From NCBI RefSeq assembly GCF_000187245.1, contig NC_027860.1, positions 248,001-312,000 on the forward strand: a stretch of 64,000 nucleotides of DNA. The letters are read 5' to 3'. Under the pieces are notes generated by a model that made no database searches, was not told the origin of the DNA, and saw only the letters and a list, made by a program, of their open reading frames with translations. This document shows, one piece after another, positions 48,019-59,896 of the stretch. The stretch is from Ogataea parapolymorpha DL-1. Its lineage: Eukaryota; Ascomycota; Pichiomycetes; Pichiales; Pichiaceae. The stretch's first letter is position 1. Each line of letters opens with the position of its first letter. A program made the translations under genes and the position numbers.

Positions 48019-48566
48019 GCGACATATGCAGAATCAGCACCAATATTGTGCGTCAAGAATGCCAATTAGGAAAATGAGACCACAATTTTCTGAACCTGAG
48101 AGCATCACTTGTTATTGTTTTCAGGGGTTGCATAATGCATACGGGGCAGTGCAACAATTATATCGGCGCTTTGGGGCTGCTATCGCTGGCCCTAAGCCGC
48201 CTGGGTGCCCATCTGTGCTCCTCACCCCAGGGCTACAGGTATCGCCAGCTGCTTAGCCCCATCAATGGAATCAGCACACCCACCATTCATTGCTTTGAGC
48301 CAAGCACGTGTAAAAGTGAGCGCTGCAAGCTGAATTCCGGTGGCGGCCACTTCCCCCATATGGGATGCGGTAATTGTCTAGAGCCTTCGCGACCCCTGCA
48401 AAGGTGGAATCTTTTTACGCATTACTTCCGAGTTTAATTGTTGTCTCGGGTAAAGAAAAAACTGGCCCTTGACCTGGCTGCACCAGCTGCACTAACCCGG
48501 GTTGTTGGTTTCACGGAGACGACAACTGCACCCCTACACCAGTAACTATTTTATTCACTTTTGTTT
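48019..48566. promoter_or_regulatory. Divergent bHLH/CDC23 intergenic region, GC-rich with E-box and SRE-like site
   Basis: About 550 bp without a credible gene. A CACGTG E-box lies at 48305-48310. CTCACCCCAG at 48221-48230 matches 8 of 10 bases of the SREBP site ATCACCCCAC. A GC-rich stretch at 48170-48265 has an imperfect inverted repeat (GGGGCTGC...TATCGC against TATCGCCAGCTGCTTAGCCCC). Whether the bHLH protein regulates itself here is only a suggestion. Confidence 0.35.
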
Positions 48567-50273
48567 ATGGACTTTGATCAACAGCTACAGCTCCGATTCG
48601 CGCTCATCGAGAGTTCCAAAGTCTTGCAGTCGCTTCATCTGTACCATGGTGCCAAATGGTCGAGCGAAGCACTCAACGGCTTGTGCCCACTCACAAACGA
48701 TCAGAAAGCGGCCGTGTTTCAACAGTCACAACAAAGGACCCCTATCTCGTTTCTCCCTCAACACTCTCAGGATGACTTTCTAGAGTTCACCGAGCAAGAC
48801 AAACTGTTGATGGCCACGTCATATTTCAGTTTCAAGGAGTTCGATCGCTGTGCTCATGTGCTGAAAGACTGTGCCAGTCCCCGGGGTTTATTTCTGAAAC
48901 TTTACGCCCTGTATTTGAGCGGGGAGAAGACCAAATATGACGAAACGGGAGGGGTGCTCGGGCAGCAGGATGGGAAGGTTCAAAATCAAAAATTGACGGA
49001 GATATCGAAGGAACTGGAAAATTACGGCAAGCAAAGCACAAGGGAGCAATTGGAAGACCCCTTCTTGCTTTTCCTCAATGGACTTGTTGCAGCCAAGTTA
49101 AAGGACAACGCAGCAGCCCAAGAATGTTTCTACAAGTCTCTCACTATTTATCCTTTCAACTGGTCCTGCTGGTCTGAGCTTATTGCCAATCTTGCGAGTT
49201 TTGGAGAGGCGTTGAACGTGCTTAATAAATTCTCCAAGAATGCCAAATTTATGAACAACAGGCTGTACCACGTAATGCTGCGCTTTTTCAAGATCACCAT
49301 CAGCCAGGAATTTTTCCAGCAGTTCAATGAGCTCTACGAAGACCTATCTTATTTGCTAGACATTTTTCCTACATTTAGCTACCTGAAGATCCAGAAAGCT
49401 CTCATTTCTTATAATGCTCTCGACTATGTCGCTGCTGAAAACATATTCGATGATGTTCTGGAAAACGATCCGCTCAGACTAGACGACATGGACACATACT
49501 CCAACATTTTATATGTGATGGAAAAAAAATCCAAGCTGGCGTTTTTGGCTCAGTTTGCGTCTCAAATCGACAATTTTAGGCCCGAGACATGTTGCATCCT
49601 TGCCAATTACTACTCGCTCAAGTTTGATCACCAAAAAGCCATCATGTACTATAAGAGAGCTTTGGCCCTGAACAGAAACTGTCTCAGTGCCTGGACTCTC
49701 ATGGGCCACGAATTTGTTGAACTCAAGAACTCCCACGCAGCCATTGAGAGCTATAGACGTGCCGTGGACACAAATAACAAAGATTTCCGTGCTTGGTACG
49801 GTCTTGGCCAGGCATACGAGGTGCTGGATATGCATTTGTACAGTCTTTACTACTACCAACGAGCATGTGCACTCAAGCCACTTGACAAGCGGATGTGGCA
49901 AGCGGTTGGCAACTGCAGCGAAAAATTGGGCGAGCACGAGGATTCGATCAAGGCGTATAAGAAAGCCCTATCTGTGTCGAGCGAGTACGATCCTGTGATA
50001 TTTTACAAACTGGCAAACCTGTACCAGTCCATCAAAGACGATGAGAATGCTGCTGTGTACATGAAACTTTGCTTGGACGAAGAAGTCAACGAGGGAGTCA
50101 CCACAGAAACTACCAAGGCTCGTCTCTGGCTAGCAAGATACGAACTGCACCATCAAAATTGGCAGGCTGCTTATGACTATGCATCTGAAATGACACACGG
50201 TACTTCGCATGAAATAGAGGAAGCCAGATCCATTGCAAGAGAAGCTCGAGTCAATCTGAACAGGAACGGATGA
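48567..50273 (+). CDS. CDC23: Anaphase-promoting complex TPR subunit CDC23 (APC8)
   Basis: A 568-aa protein from ATG 48567 (MDFDQQLQLRFALIESSK). The N-terminal APC8 domain is followed by arrays of TPRs, clearest at about 330-500: ETCCILANYYSLKFDHQKAI, AWTLMGHEFVELKNSHAAIE, AWYGLGQAYEVLDMHLYSLY and MWQAVGNCSEKLGEHEDSIK. These are the Cdc23 signature repeats. It is part of the APC/C ubiquitin ligase TPR lobe, which binds coactivators and drives mitotic exit. It is divergent from the bHLH gene. Confidence 0.93.
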   Translation: MDFDQQLQLRFALIESSKVLQSLHLYHGAKWSSEALNGLCPLTNDQKAAVFQQSQQRTPISFLPQHSQDDFLEFTEQDKLLMATSYFSFKEFDRCAHVLKDCASPRGLFLKLYALYLSGEKTKYDETGGVLGQQDGKVQNQKLTEISKELENYGKQSTREQLEDPFLLFLNGLVAAKLKDNAAAQECFYKSLTIYPFNWSCWSELIANLASFGEALNVLNKFSKNAKFMNNRLYHVMLRFFKITISQEFFQQFNELYEDLSYLLDIFPTFSYLKIQKALISYNALDYVAAENIFDDVLENDPLRLDDMDTYSNILYVMEKKSKLAFLAQFASQIDNFRPETCCILANYYSLKFDHQKAIMYYKRALALNRNCLSAWTLMGHEFVELKNSHAAIESYRRAVDTNNKDFRAWYGLGQAYEVLDMHLYSLYYYQRACALKPLDKRMWQAVGNCSEKLGEHEDSIKAYKKALSVSSEYDPVIFYKLANLYQSIKDDENAAVYMKLCLDEEVNEGVTTETTKARLWLARYELHHQNWQAAYDYASEMTHGTSHEIEEARSIAREARVNLNRNG

Positions 50274-50405
50274 CGCCGCTACCTCCGCTCACTTAATTTT
50301 ATATATACCCACCTACGTCTCTGGCTGTGCATAATATTATTTTTTAATTTTATTTTTTTGTATTATTTTTCATATCAATAGTTTTCGATATTTTGCCGTT
50401 TTGTT

Positions 50406-53400
50406 ATGCCGCCTAAACCGCCACCGAAACCTCCAAAAAGGACGGACGAAAAGTCATCTGAACAAAAGAAGGCGGCACATCCCCCACCTCCCACTGGACC
50501 GCCGCCAGGGCTTTCGAGAGGGGCTTCAGGAGCGCCACCTGCCAAAAAGCCCAAGAATGGGACTCAGGTCCCTCCACCCCCTCCTGGCCTAAAAACTACG
50601 AGGACGCTACCTCCTCCACCTCCAGGTGCCCCAGGAGGTATAAAAGCCTCAAAGAAAGAGTCTCGGGAAAAGGAATTGGAGACCAGAGCCCGTAGCTGGT
50701 TACAACTGCAAAAACGTCGGTATAGGGAAAGTAACCTGAAATCGCACGGCGTTGTTCAGACGCGCAAAATTGAGATGCCCAAAGAGCATCTGCGAAAGAT
50801 TCTGAACGACCAAGGAGATTTATCGTCAAAGAAGTTCTCTCAAGAAAAGAGATCCATACTTGGCTCTTTGAAATACATGCCTCATGCAGTTCTCAAGCTA
50901 CTGGAAAACATGCCCCAGCCTTGGGAGGCAGTGAAGGAGGTGCGAGTCATATATCACCAGAGTGGAGCTATCACTTTTGTGGACGAGATCCCGCGCGTGA
51001 TTGAGCCTGTTTACATTGCACAATGGGCTACGATGTGGTTACAGATGCGTCGTGAAAAGAAAGACAGACGACATTTCAAGCGAATCAAGTTTCCTGTATT
51101 TGACGACGAAGAGCCACCTATAAATTTTAGCGAGAATATCGAGGACCTGGAGCCGTTGGACGCTATACAGATGGAACTCCAGGATGTCGAGGATTTACCA
51201 GTTGCTGACTGGATTTATGACGAAAAACCATTGGTGGATGATAGATCGCGAATGAATGGGCCGTCCTACCGGGCCTGGAGACTAGATTTGGATATCATGG
51301 CCACTTTATACCGACTTTCGACGCCATTGGTGGACGATATTTTTGACCCGAATTTCCACTATTTATTCGACAACGAGTCTTTCTTCACAGCCAAGGCATT
51401 GAATGTGGCTCTTCCTGGAGGACCCAAATTCGAGCCGTTACAAAAAGATATTGACCCTGAACACGAAGATTTCAATGAGTTCAACAGTCTCGACAGAATC
51501 ATCTTCCGAAACCCGATCAAGTCCGAGTATCGCGTCGCATTTCCCCATCTTTACAACTCTTCGGTCAGAGGTGTCCAGCTTGCTTGGTATCATCACAACA
51601 GCGTTGTATTCAGCCGCAAGGAGGATCCAGAACTGCCTGCTTTCCAATTTCAAGCTAATTACAACCCAGTGACTCCTAAGAAGGAAGTAATTGATGATAC
51701 TGATTTTGAAGAGGACAGAGAGTTTGAAATTGACGTTCAGCCGTTCATGGAGGACCAGAGCCTAGAGCCCGAAAATACGTACGAGGCCATAGAGCTTTTG
51801 TGGGCACCGTATCCGTTCAACAAACGCAGCGGCCGCACAGTCCGAGCCGAAGACGTGGCGTTGGTCAAGAGCTGGTATTTGCAGCACGCACCACGAGATC
51901 TCCCGGTTAAGGTGCGTGTTTCGTATCAGAGGCTTCTGAAAACTCATGTGGCCAATGAATTGCACAAGACTGTGCCAAGTACGCAGGGAAAGGCCAAGTT
52001 GCTAAAAGAGCTGAAAAATACCAAGTTTTTCCACCAGACCACCATCGACTGGGTTGAGGCAGGACTGCAGGTGTGTCGCCAGGGTTACAACATGCTCAAT
52101 TTGATGATCCACCGTCGAGGACTTACCTATTTGCATTTGGACTACAACTTCAACCTCAAGCCTACCAAGACGCTGACCACCAAGGAGCGCAAAAAGTCAC
52201 GTTTTGGTAACGCTTTCCATTTGATAAGAGAGATCCTAAGAGTTGTCAAGCTCATTGTCGATGCCCACGTACAATATAGACTTGGAAACGTGGATGCATT
52301 CCAGCTGGCTGACGGTATCTACTATGCACTGAACCATCTGGGCCAGCTGACGGGAATTTACAGATACAAATATAAGGTGATGCACCAGATCAGAGCGTGC
52401 AAGGACCTGAAACATGTGGTTTACTACCGGTTCAATGCTGTGATCGGCAAAGGCCCGGGATGCGGATTTTGGCAGCCGGCCTGGCGTGTTTGGATCTTTT
52501 TTATGCGCGGAATAGTTCCGCTTCTAGAGAGATGGTTGGGCAATCTACTTGCTCGTCAGTTTGAGGGCAGACAGAGCAAAGAGGTGGCCAAGACGATCAC
52601 GAAGCAGCGCGTGGACTCCTACTACGACCTGGAGTTGCGTGCCGCCGTTTTGCATGACATTTTGGACATGATTCCAGAAGGAATCAAGCAAAATAAAAGC
52701 AAAGCGATCCTGCAGCATTTGAGCGAGGCCTGGAGATGCTGGAAAGCAAACATTCCGTGGAATGTTCCGGGAATGCCAGAGCCTATTAAGAAAATCATTG
52801 AGCGATACGTGAAAGCAAAGGCCGACGGCTGGATCTCTGTTGCTCATTACAACCGTCAACGAATCAAGGCTGGTGCTGCGGTGGACAAAGCCGTTGCCAA
52901 AAAGAATCTGGGGAGACTGACAAGACTCTGGGTGAAGAATGAACAGGAAAGACAGCAGAATTTCCAGAAGGAAGGGCCATACGTGACGCCTCAGGAAGGA
53001 GTCTCTATCTATATGACGATGGTCCATTGGCTTGAGAGCCGTAAGTTCATTCCAATACCATTTCCTCCCGTCAACTACAAGCACGACACCAAGATCCTTG
53101 TTCTTGCGCTGGAAAACTTGAAGGAGACCTACAACGCGAAGGGCCGGCTCAATTCGCAAGAACGAGAGGAGCTCGCGCTTATTGAACAGGCATACGACAA
53201 CCCGCACGAATTTTTGGCCAACATCAAAAAGACTATTTTGACACAGCGTAATTTCAAGGAAGTCACTTTAGAAATGATGGACTACTACAGCCACATAGTT
53301 CCTGTCTATGATGTTGAGCCTTTAGAAAAAATTGTGGACGCTTATCTCGACCAGTATCTCTGGTACGAGGCAGATAAGCGTGGCCTGTTTCCGAATTGGG

Positions 53401-56400
53401 TCAAGCCTAGCGACAACGAGATCCCGCCGTTACTGGTGTACAAGTGGTGTCAGGGAATTGCCAATTTGCAGAACGTTTGGGACGTTTCCGAAGGCCAGTG
53501 CAATGTGCTTTTGCAGACGAATTTGAACAAGCTGGCTGAGAAAGTCGACTTTACGCTGCTGAACCAGCTTCTCAGACTGATCGTCGACTCTAGCATTGCG
53601 GATTACCTGACCGCCAAAAACAATGTTGGGATTACCTTTAAGGACATGAACCACGTGAACCAGTACGGCCTGATCCGTGGCCTGCAGTTCTCGTCATTCA
53701 TCTTTCAATACTATGGCTTGGTTGTGGACCTTCTGCTTCTGGGGCTGGAGAGAGCGTCCGAGATAGCTGGCCCGCCTCAGCGGCCAAACGATTTCTTGGA
53801 GTTCACAGATATCCAGACACAGTGCAAGTCGCCGATAAGAATCTATTCGCGGTACGTGGACAAGGTGCATATTTTCTTCCGGTTCTCGCAAAGCGAGGCG
53901 GACGAGCTGATCCAGGAGTTTTTGGCAGAGAACCCAGACCCGAACTTTGAACACATTGTTGGCTACAACAACCGGCGATGCTGGCCGCGTGACTCGCGAA
54001 TGAAGCTCATGCGACACGACGTCCATCTGGGACGTGCTGTTTTCTGGGAGATGCAAGGCCGTGTTCCAGACTCGATTGTTTCGATAGACTGGGAAGATAC
54101 GTTGGCATCAGTGTATTCCAAAGATAATGCGAATATTCTTTTCACGATGTGCGGGTTCGACGTCCGGATTATTCCTAAGGAGCGCATGTTGGAAGACACG
54201 AGCTCCAAGGAGGGGGTGTGGGACCTGTACGATGAAAATAGCAAGGAAAGTGTGGCCAAGGCGTACTTGCAAGTTTCGCAGGAGTCTGTGGAGGAATTCA
54301 ATAATAGAGTGCGGCAGATATTGATGACGTCGGGCTCGGCCACGTTTACGAAAGTGGCCAGTAAATGGAACACGACGCTGCTCTCGATGTTTGCCTATTT
54401 CCGTGAGGCTGTAATTTCGACCGAGCCGCTGCTCAATGCGATTGTCAAGAACGAGACCCGAATCCAGACTCGGATCAAGCTTGGACTCAACTCCAAGATG
54501 CCGTCCCGGTTCCCACCAGCCGTCTTCTACACGCCTAAAGAGCTCGGCGGACTGGGCATGTTGAGTGCTTCGCATATTTTAATTCCTGCTTCCGACTTGC
54601 GCTGGTCCAAGCAGACCGACACTGGAATCACGCATTTCCGGTCTGGACTGACCCACGACGACGACCGTCTCATTCCGACAATATACAGATACATCACGAC
54701 GTGGGAGAACGAGTTTTTGGACTCGCAAAGGGTCTGGTCAGAGTTTGCGATTAAGCGGGCCGAGGCGGAGCAACAGCGGCGCAGACTCACCTATGAGGAC
54801 CTGGAAGAAAATTGGGACCGTGGTATTCCGCGAATCAGTACTTTGTTTCAGAAAGACCGACAGACACTGGCCATTGACAAAGGGTTCCGAGTCAGAAAGG
54901 AGTTCAAGCAGTTTTCCGTGTCCCGAAACAATCCGTTCTGGTGGATATCCGACCGCCACGACGGTAAGCTGTGGAATTTAAATGCATACAGATCAGACGT
55001 TATACAGGCTCTTGGTGGAATAGAAACGATTCTGGAGCACACCTTGTTCAAAGGTACCGGATTTGAGTCCTGGGAAGGTCTTTTCTGGGAGAAAGCGTCT
55101 GGATTTGAGGATACGCTCAAGTTCAAGAAACTCACCAATGCGCAGCGTTCTGGATTGTCTCAAATCCCGAACCGTCGGTTCACGCTGTGGTGGTCACCAA
55201 CCATCAATAGAGCCAACGTGTATGTTGGTTTCTTGGTCCAGCTGGACCTGACAGGTATCTTCCTCCATGGAAAGATTCCAACGTTGAAAATATCGCTTAT
55301 TCAAATATTCCGTGCGCATTTGTGGCAAAAGATTCACGAGAGCATTGTCGTGGACCTTTGCCAGGTGCTGGACTCGCAGCTCGACGAATTACAAATTGAC
55401 AGCGTTGAGAAAATGGCCATCCATCCAAGAAAGTCGTACAAGATGAACTCGTCGACGGCCGATATTCTGCTCACAAGCTCTTTCCAATGGCCATGCAGCC
55501 GTCCATCGTTGCTCTTTGACACAAATGACCAGATGAACGCCGTCAAGTCAGACAAGTTCTGGCTCGATGTGCAGCTGAGATATGGAGACTACGACTCCCA
55601 CGATATCTCGAGGTACGCCAGAGCCAAGTTCCTGGATTACACGAGCGATGCCACGAGCACGTATCCAAGCCCTACGGGACTGCTTATTGCCGTTGATCTG
55701 GCGTACAACATGTACGATGCGTATGGAAACTGGTTCCCGGAGCTGAAGCCGCTGATCCAGAACGCCATGAAAACTATCATGAAAATGAACCCGGCCTTGT
55801 ACGTTCTCCGCGAGAGAATCCGCAAAGGACTGCAATTGTACCAGGCCCAGCCGCAGGAGGCGTTTTTGTCATCGAGTAATTACGCAGAGCTGTTCAACAA
55901 CGAGAACAAACTCTTTGTGGACGACGTCAACGTGTATCGAGTGGTCACACATAGCACTTTTGAAGGCAATACTGCTGTCAAGTGTCTCAATGGAGCGCTT
56001 TTCATTCTGAACCCTAGAACAGGCCAGCTGTTCCTCAAGATCATCCACAGCTCCGCGTTCCAGGGCCAGAAGAGACGGACACAGCTGTCCAAATGGAAGT
56101 CTGCAGAGGAGGTTGCGGCTCTGGTCCGCTCGCTTCCGCGCGAAGAACAGCCCAAACAGCTCATCATCACCAGAAAGGGTATCCAGGATCCTTTGGAGGT
56201 GCACATGCTGGACTTTCCTAATATCCAAATCCGGCCCTCGGAGCTGCATCTGCCGTTCGGAGCGGCTCTCAAGATCGACAAGCTGCTGGACATTGTCAAC
56301 ATGGCCAAGGAGCCGCAGATGGTACTCTTCAACATATACGACGACTGGATGAAGACTTGTTCGTCGTTCACGGCGTTCAACCGACTCGTTGTCATTATGC

Positions 56401-57593
56401 GTGGGCTGGAAATAAATAAGGAGCGCACAAAGCTGATTCTGCGTCCAGACTCCTCTATCGAGACCAAGCCTCACCATCTGTGGCCATCGCTCAGCGACGA
56501 ACAGTGGCGCAATGTGGAAACGCAGCTGGCAGACCTGATTTTGAGCGACTATGCTTCCAAATATAACGTCGACATAAACTCGCTCACCGACACAGAGATC
56601 AGAGACATCATTCTCGGACAGGACATCCGTGCTCCTTCGGCCAAACAGCAGAGTGTTGCAGACATAGAGGGTACTGCCGAGCCGGCTTCGCAGCTGACTG
56701 CGGTGAAAACAGAAACCACCAATGTTCATGGCGAAAAAATCACCACTGTCACCACCACAAACCACGAACAGGCAAAATTCGAGTCGCGGACAGACTGGCG
56801 GCTCCGCGCGATTTCCAGCGGCAGTCTCCATCTCCGTGCGAAGAAGGTTTTCGTTTCGTCGGGCGACTTTGCTGACACCGACAGCTATGCTTATGTCATG
56901 CCAAAAAACATCCTCTCCAAGTTCATCAAGATGGGAGACGTGCGGACGCAGGTTGCCGCGTACATGTTTGGGCGCTCTCCAGCCGACAATTCGCAGGTGA
57001 AGGAGATCATCAGCCTGGTTGTAGTTCCGCAGGTTGGCGACAACCACCGGGTGGAGCTTCCCTCCTCGCTACCAAGTTCGCCGTATCTCGACGGTCTCGA
57101 GCCGCTTGGCTGGATCCATACCGTTCCTGCCGGCAAGTCGAGCGAGGGCGATGACTGCATGGAGCTGCTGACTCATTGCAAACTCAGCTCACAATTTAAT
57201 TGGAACGCCATGTCGAGCGTCATCAACGTTGCATTCACTCCTGGCTCGGTCACACTCTCCAGTGTTTCTCTGACTCCAGAGGGCTATAAATGGGGCCAGA
57301 CGCACCTAGACGCTCTTGGATCGATGTTGGTTGCTCCAGGCTACTCGGAGGAGTTCAGGAAGAAGACGCCGCTGATTTTGACGGACAAATTAAAAGGATA
57401 CTTCCTGGTGCCAGACATCGATACATGGAATTACTCGTTTATTGCAAATGCGTGGACCGAGGACTTCGAGTTTGATCTCAAACTGGATAACCCGATTCCC
57501 TTCTACCACGAGCTCCACCGTCCGCTGCACTTCACTCTGTTTGACAGAACAGAGACTGCGTTGGAGGCCGGCCAGGAGAACGTGTTTGCTTAA
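50406..57593 (+). CDS. PRP8: U5 snRNP core splicing factor PRP8
   Basis: The 2395-aa scaffold of the spliceosome active site, full length and without introns. ATG 50406 begins a Pro-rich tail ([12 protein letters not shown]). The PROCN/N-terminal region contains [20 protein letters not shown] and [15 protein letters not shown]. The RT-like/thumb region, the linker, the endonuclease-like region and the RNase H-like domain ([40 protein letters not shown]) follow. A Jab1/MPN domain at about 2160-2395 ends the protein, with [20 protein letters not shown] and the Brr2-regulating tail. Intron recognition by this machine is relevant to the very short introns elsewhere in the window. Confidence 0.98.
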   Translation: MPPKPPPKPPKRTDEKSSEQKKAAHPPPPTGPPPGLSRGASGAPPAKKPKNGTQVPPPPPGLKTTRTLPPPPPGAPGGIKASKKESREKELETRARSWLQLQKRRYRESNLKSHGVVQTRKIEMPKEHLRKILNDQGDLSSKKFSQEKRSILGSLKYMPHAVLKLLENMPQPWEAVKEVRVIYHQSGAITFVDEIPRVIEPVYIAQWATMWLQMRREKKDRRHFKRIKFPVFDDEEPPINFSENIEDLEPLDAIQMELQDVEDLPVADWIYDEKPLVDDRSRMNGPSYRAWRLDLDIMATLYRLSTPLVDDIFDPNFHYLFDNESFFTAKALNVALPGGPKFEPLQKDIDPEHEDFNEFNSLDRIIFRNPIKSEYRVAFPHLYNSSVRGVQLAWYHHNSVVFSRKEDPELPAFQFQANYNPVTPKKEVIDDTDFEEDREFEIDVQPFMEDQSLEPENTYEAIELLWAPYPFNKRSGRTVRAEDVALVKSWYLQHAPRDLPVKVRVSYQRLLKTHVANELHKTVPSTQGKAKLLKELKNTKFFHQTTIDWVEAGLQVCRQGYNMLNLMIHRRGLTYLHLDYNFNLKPTKTLTTKERKKSRFGNAFHLIREILRVVKLIVDAHVQYRLGNVDAFQLADGIYYALNHLGQLTGIYRYKYKVMHQIRACKDLKHVVYYRFNAVIGKGPGCGFWQPAWRVWIFFMRGIVPLLERWLGNLLARQFEGRQSKEVAKTITKQRVDSYYDLELRAAVLHDILDMIPEGIKQNKSKAILQHLSEAWRCWKANIPWNVPGMPEPIKKIIERYVKAKADGWISVAHYNRQRIKAGAAVDKAVAKKNLGRLTRLWVKNEQERQQNFQKEGPYVTPQEGVSIYMTMVHWLESRKFIPIPFPPVNYKHDTKILVLALENLKETYNAKGRLNSQEREELALIEQAYDNPHEFLANIKKTILTQRNFKEVTLEMMDYYSHIVPVYDVEPLEKIVDAYLDQYLWYEADKRGLFPNWVKPSDNEIPPLLVYKWCQGIANLQNVWDVSEGQCNVLLQTNLNKLAEKVDFTLLNQLLRLIVDSSIADYLTAKNNVGITFKDMNHVNQYGLIRGLQFSSFIFQYYGLVVDLLLLGLERASEIAGPPQRPNDFLEFTDIQTQCKSPIRIYSRYVDKVHIFFRFSQSEADELIQEFLAENPDPNFEHIVGYNNRRCWPRDSRMKLMRHDVHLGRAVFWEMQGRVPDSIVSIDWEDTLASVYSKDNANILFTMCGFDVRIIPKERMLEDTSSKEGVWDLYDENSKESVAKAYLQVSQESVEEFNNRVRQILMTSGSATFTKVASKWNTTLLSMFAYFREAVISTEPLLNAIVKNETRIQTRIKLGLNSKMPSRFPPAVFYTPKELGGLGMLSASHILIPASDLRWSKQTDTGITHFRSGLTHDDDRLIPTIYRYITTWENEFLDSQRVWSEFAIKRAEAEQQRRRLTYEDLEENWDRGIPRISTLFQKDRQTLAIDKGFRVRKEFKQFSVSRNNPFWWISDRHDGKLWNLNAYRSDVIQALGGIETILEHTLFKGTGFESWEGLFWEKASGFEDTLKFKKLTNAQRSGLSQIPNRRFTLWWSPTINRANVYVGFLVQLDLTGIFLHGKIPTLKISLIQIFRAHLWQKIHESIVVDLCQVLDSQLDELQIDSVEKMAIHPRKSYKMNSSTADILLTSSFQWPCSRPSLLFDTNDQMNAVKSDKFWLDVQLRYGDYDSHDISRYARAKFLDYTSDATSTYPSPTGLLIAVDLAYNMYDAYGNWFPELKPLIQNAMKTIMKMNPALYVLRERIRKGLQLYQAQPQEAFLSSSNYAELFNNENKLFVDDVNVYRVVTHSTFEGNTAVKCLNGALFILNPRTGQLFLKIIHSSAFQGQKRRTQLSKWKSAEEVAALVRSLPREEQPKQLIITRKGIQDPLEVHMLDFPNIQIRPSELHLPFGAALKIDKLLDIVNMAKEPQMVLFNIYDDWMKTCSSFTAFNRLVVIMRGLEINKERTKLILRPDSSIETKPHHLWPSLSDEQWRNVETQLADLILSDYASKYNVDINSLTDTEIRDIILGQDIRAPSAKQQSVADIEGTAEPASQLTAVKTETTNVHGEKITTVTTTNHEQAKFESRTDWRLRAISSGSLHLRAKKVFVSSGDFADTDSYAYVMPKNILSKFIKMGDVRTQVAAYMFGRSPADNSQVKEIISLVVVPQVGDNHRVELPSSLPSSPYLDGLEPLGWIHTVPAGKSSEGDDCMELLTHCKLSSQFNWNAMSSVINVAFTPGSVTLSSVSLTPEGYKWGQTHLDALGSMLVAPGYSEEFRKKTPLILTDKLKGYFLVPDIDTWNYSFIANAWTEDFEFDLKLDNPIPFYHELHRPLHFTLFDRTETALEAGQENVFA

Positions 57594-57851
57594 TGGCCCG
57601 TACTTCTGTGTTGGCAGACTGTGTATATAAAAAAAATTCAGAGAAAAATTTACATTTGAATCAAAAAATATATACAGGAGACATTGCCACGACAGACAGA
57701 CGATATCCCGTCTTTCCGTTGCCATATACTATATGAACCGTCTCCAAGAATAACACTCCCGTCAGGAAGTTTGGTTTTTGACTAGATGAAAGCCGAATGT
57801 CGAATTAGGGAAATATCTATAACTATGTACTTGCGTTTGGCTACAGTTGTG

Positions 57852-58688
57852 CTATAGCTGTCTTTTCAGTATTGTCCTTGTGTTGTCCCATAAGCGAAGG
57901 AACGTGAGAAATTCAGCCTTCGTGATTGGTTGCCCACTGAACCTTAGTTTCTCATAATGCGCCAAAAATTCCGCCAATAGATCCGAGTCGCGAGCAGAAA
58001 CATTTGTTCTCCGTACGACAGTGGATATAATATCCCGTAGCGTCTGATTGGGCTCGACTTTGACCTGAAAAGTGCTGGTCAGACGGAGCGCGTGTCGGTA
58101 TTTTATGTCTTCGCCAATGGCGCACACCACGTTCTCGTATATCAGATTGTCCGGTAGCGGGACGTCCTCCGAGCTCTGCCCGCAGTGCAGTCCAGCATGG
58201 TCCAGGGGGCCTTGAGGGCCGGCCAATTTTTTAATCTCCTTAGTCCGTGCAATCTGCTGGGCGATGTAGTTGGCTTCTCGTTTGCCAATGTCTTTCTCAG
58301 TAATGGGCATGTATGGTTTTGGGATGTCCTGCAGGTGCCGTTTGATGATGAGAATGCGAACTATGTAGATAATGGCACTTAGCAGTAAAAATAGCGCACA
58401 AGCACAGACAATGACAAGAGTGTTGAATGCGATGATGGAACTGGTGAGCGAGCGCAAAATGACATCGATAGGCACGAGCGAGTTCAGAAGGAGAAACGAA
58501 ATGCCGAACGTCAGCAGCGAGATGGAGTAGAGCCAGATGAGAAGACCGCGGCTTTTCTGGCGCACTTTGCGCAGTTTCAGCTGCTGGATGGGCCGCACCT
58601 GCTGAGATGAACCCAGCATCTGCCGTCGTCGCAGCAAATGCTGTTTGGTTTGTCCCAGCGCGCGCGGGACAGGATTCCAAGAGTTCAT
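57852..58688 (-). CDS. DLT1: DLT1 membrane protein (defect at low temperature)
   Basis: A 278-aa protein from ATG 58688 (MNSWNPVPRALGQ). There is a basic N-terminus and two membrane helices (about 50-72 and 86-115: ISLLTFGISFLLLNSLVPID, AFNTLVIVCACALFLLLSAI). The Dlt1 signature LQDIPKPYMPITEKDIGKRE follows the second helix, and the C-terminus has AHYEKLRFSGQPITKAEFLTF. It matches S. cerevisiae Dlt1 closely in pattern. The molecular role is unknown; the mutant is cold-sensitive. The gene is divergent from SEN15, 55 bp apart. Confidence 0.8.
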   Translation of the reverse strand: MNSWNPVPRALGQTKQHLLRRRQMLGSSQQVRPIQQLKLRKVRQKSRGLLIWLYSISLLTFGISFLLLNSLVPIDVILRSLTSSIIAFNTLVIVCACALFLLLSAIIYIVRILIIKRHLQDIPKPYMPITEKDIGKREANYIAQQIARTKEIKKLAGPQGPLDHAGLHCGQSSEDVPLPDNLIYENVVCAIGEDIKYRHALRLTSTFQVKVEPNQTLRDIISTVVRRTNVSARDSDLLAEFLAHYEKLRFSGQPITKAEFLTFLRLWDNTRTILKRQL

Positions 58689-58743
58689 TGACACTGGGCT
58701 GTTTTTAAGTGTTTGATTTTTTCTAAATTTAATTTTTCCTTAG

Positions 58744-59019
58744 ATGGAGAAGGTCAAACTGAACCTTGTACATTACCATCTCTGGACTAATGTGGAGGAA
58801 GTCTCAAAAAAAGGTATTGAGGTTCTCTTTGGGACAACCCCAGACAACACGCGGGAATGCGTGTTCCCGGTGCTCGTCGATGACACCGTGACTATGCAAC
58901 GCTTGGACCAGATCTTCGAGACTATAGGAGTGGAAAAGCTTATTCTAGGAATTTGTGATCGCGATGGGACCGTTGTGTATTATAACATATACGCGGGGAT
59001 TCACAAGCCAGAGCAATAA
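58744..59019 (+). CDS. SEN15: tRNA-splicing endonuclease subunit SEN15
   Basis: A 91-aa protein from ATG 58744. It keeps the Sen15 fold pattern: VHYHLWTNVEEVSKKG, CVFPVLVDDTVTMQRLDQIF, EKLILGICDRDGTVVYYNIY and GIHKP. Sen15 pairs with Sen34 in the tetrameric endonuclease that removes tRNA introns. It is shorter than the S. cerevisiae protein (128 aa) and lacks an N-terminal extension. CCTTAG just before the ATG could in principle be a splice acceptor, but I see no donor. Its TAA abuts the SAM37 stop with no spacer. Confidence 0.75.
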   Translation: MEKVKLNLVHYHLWTNVEEVSKKGIEVLFGTTPDNTRECVFPVLVDDTVTMQRLDQIFETIGVEKLILGICDRDGTVVYYNIYAGIHKPEQ

Positions 59020-59856
59020 TCAGAGGTAGTTGCGAGCCAGGGACTGGACTGCGGTGATAAAAGAGACAGGCTGTGGTTGTATATCTTGACGGGACTGCAA
59101 GAGATTTGGGTGCGAGGATTTCAGGTATTTGAGGACAAAGTCGGTCTTCAAGTTGGGATCAGTGTTGCACTGGATGTATGCATCAAACAGAATGGACGAG
59201 GGGTACGATTTAGGTAGGCCAAGATCCTTCACCAACTTGATCGTCTCTTCCAATAGTGATACGCATCTCATGTTGGTGAGAATGTCCATCTGGTCAAGAA
59301 CCACTTTGAGAGAGGCATTTCTTTGAGATTGATCAAAGTTTGACAAGGTTGGAGTTTCCTTCAAGGTTTTTTCTCGCTCCTTGAGCTGACGTAGTTGGTT
59401 TGACTCTTCTGTTGACGATATTCCTGCGGTCTCGCAAATGGCCGCAGCACGAGCTTTGAGGTTGAGGGGCGGGATATATTGGAACGGAAAGGGCAGTATA
59501 TTTTTGAAGATTCCTCTAGTGTAGCCTTCGAAATTGTCTTTATTAAGAAAGTAGTTGTAGCAGCTGACCACCTCGAGCTTACTGAGCAGATGCTCTATGA
59601 GGCCTTGGTCTAGCAGCTTCTGCTCCACCGAATAAGCGAATAGGTTGTGTTTGTTGATCAGATGGTTGACGATCTCTTTGTAACCTTCCAAAATAATATC
59701 TCCATCTAATAGGACCGGTAATTTGCCATTCGGCGAGAGAAAGTAGTTGGAGTCGTATAGCAGTTCAATTTCATTGTTCTTGCAATGTTGAGCAACAAAA
59801 TTCGCCGTCGCAATAGATTCTGCGTCGAACGGTGCACCCCAGAGATGAAGTGACAT
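59020..59856 (-). CDS. SAM37: SAM37/metaxin-like sorting and assembly machinery subunit
   Basis: A 278-aa GST-fold-like protein from ATG 59856 (MSLHLWGAPFDAESIATANF). The metaxin/Sam37 N-terminal pattern is visible: LLYDSNYFLSPNGKLPVLLD, GDIILEGYKEIVNHLINKHN. A long helical C-terminal half (VVLDQMDILTNMRCVSLLEE, YPSSILFDAYIQCNTDPNLK) follows. Sam37 caps the SAM complex in the mitochondrial outer membrane, helping insert beta-barrels such as Tom40 and porin. It could alternatively be Sam35, but the N-terminal fold favours Sam37. Confidence 0.65.
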   Translation of the reverse strand: MSLHLWGAPFDAESIATANFVAQHCKNNEIELLYDSNYFLSPNGKLPVLLDGDIILEGYKEIVNHLINKHNLFAYSVEQKLLDQGLIEHLLSKLEVVSCYNYFLNKDNFEGYTRGIFKNILPFPFQYIPPLNLKARAAAICETAGISSTEESNQLRQLKEREKTLKETPTLSNFDQSQRNASLKVVLDQMDILTNMRCVSLLEETIKLVKDLGLPKSYPSSILFDAYIQCNTDPNLKTDFVLKYLKSSHPNLLQSRQDIQPQPVSFITAVQSLARNYL

Positions 59857-59896
59857 TTAGGCTGATTTTAAATTTTTTATAAATATTTATACTAGT

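Noticed and set aside
55869..57047. A 392-codon open frame antisense to PRP8.
   Set aside because: It lies wholly inside the PRP8 RNase H/Jab1 region, has Arg/His-rich composition and no recognisable domain.
58709..58743. Possible splice acceptor (CCTTAG) directly before the SEN15 ATG.
   Set aside because: No donor or upstream exon can be found in the 55-bp gap to DLT1.
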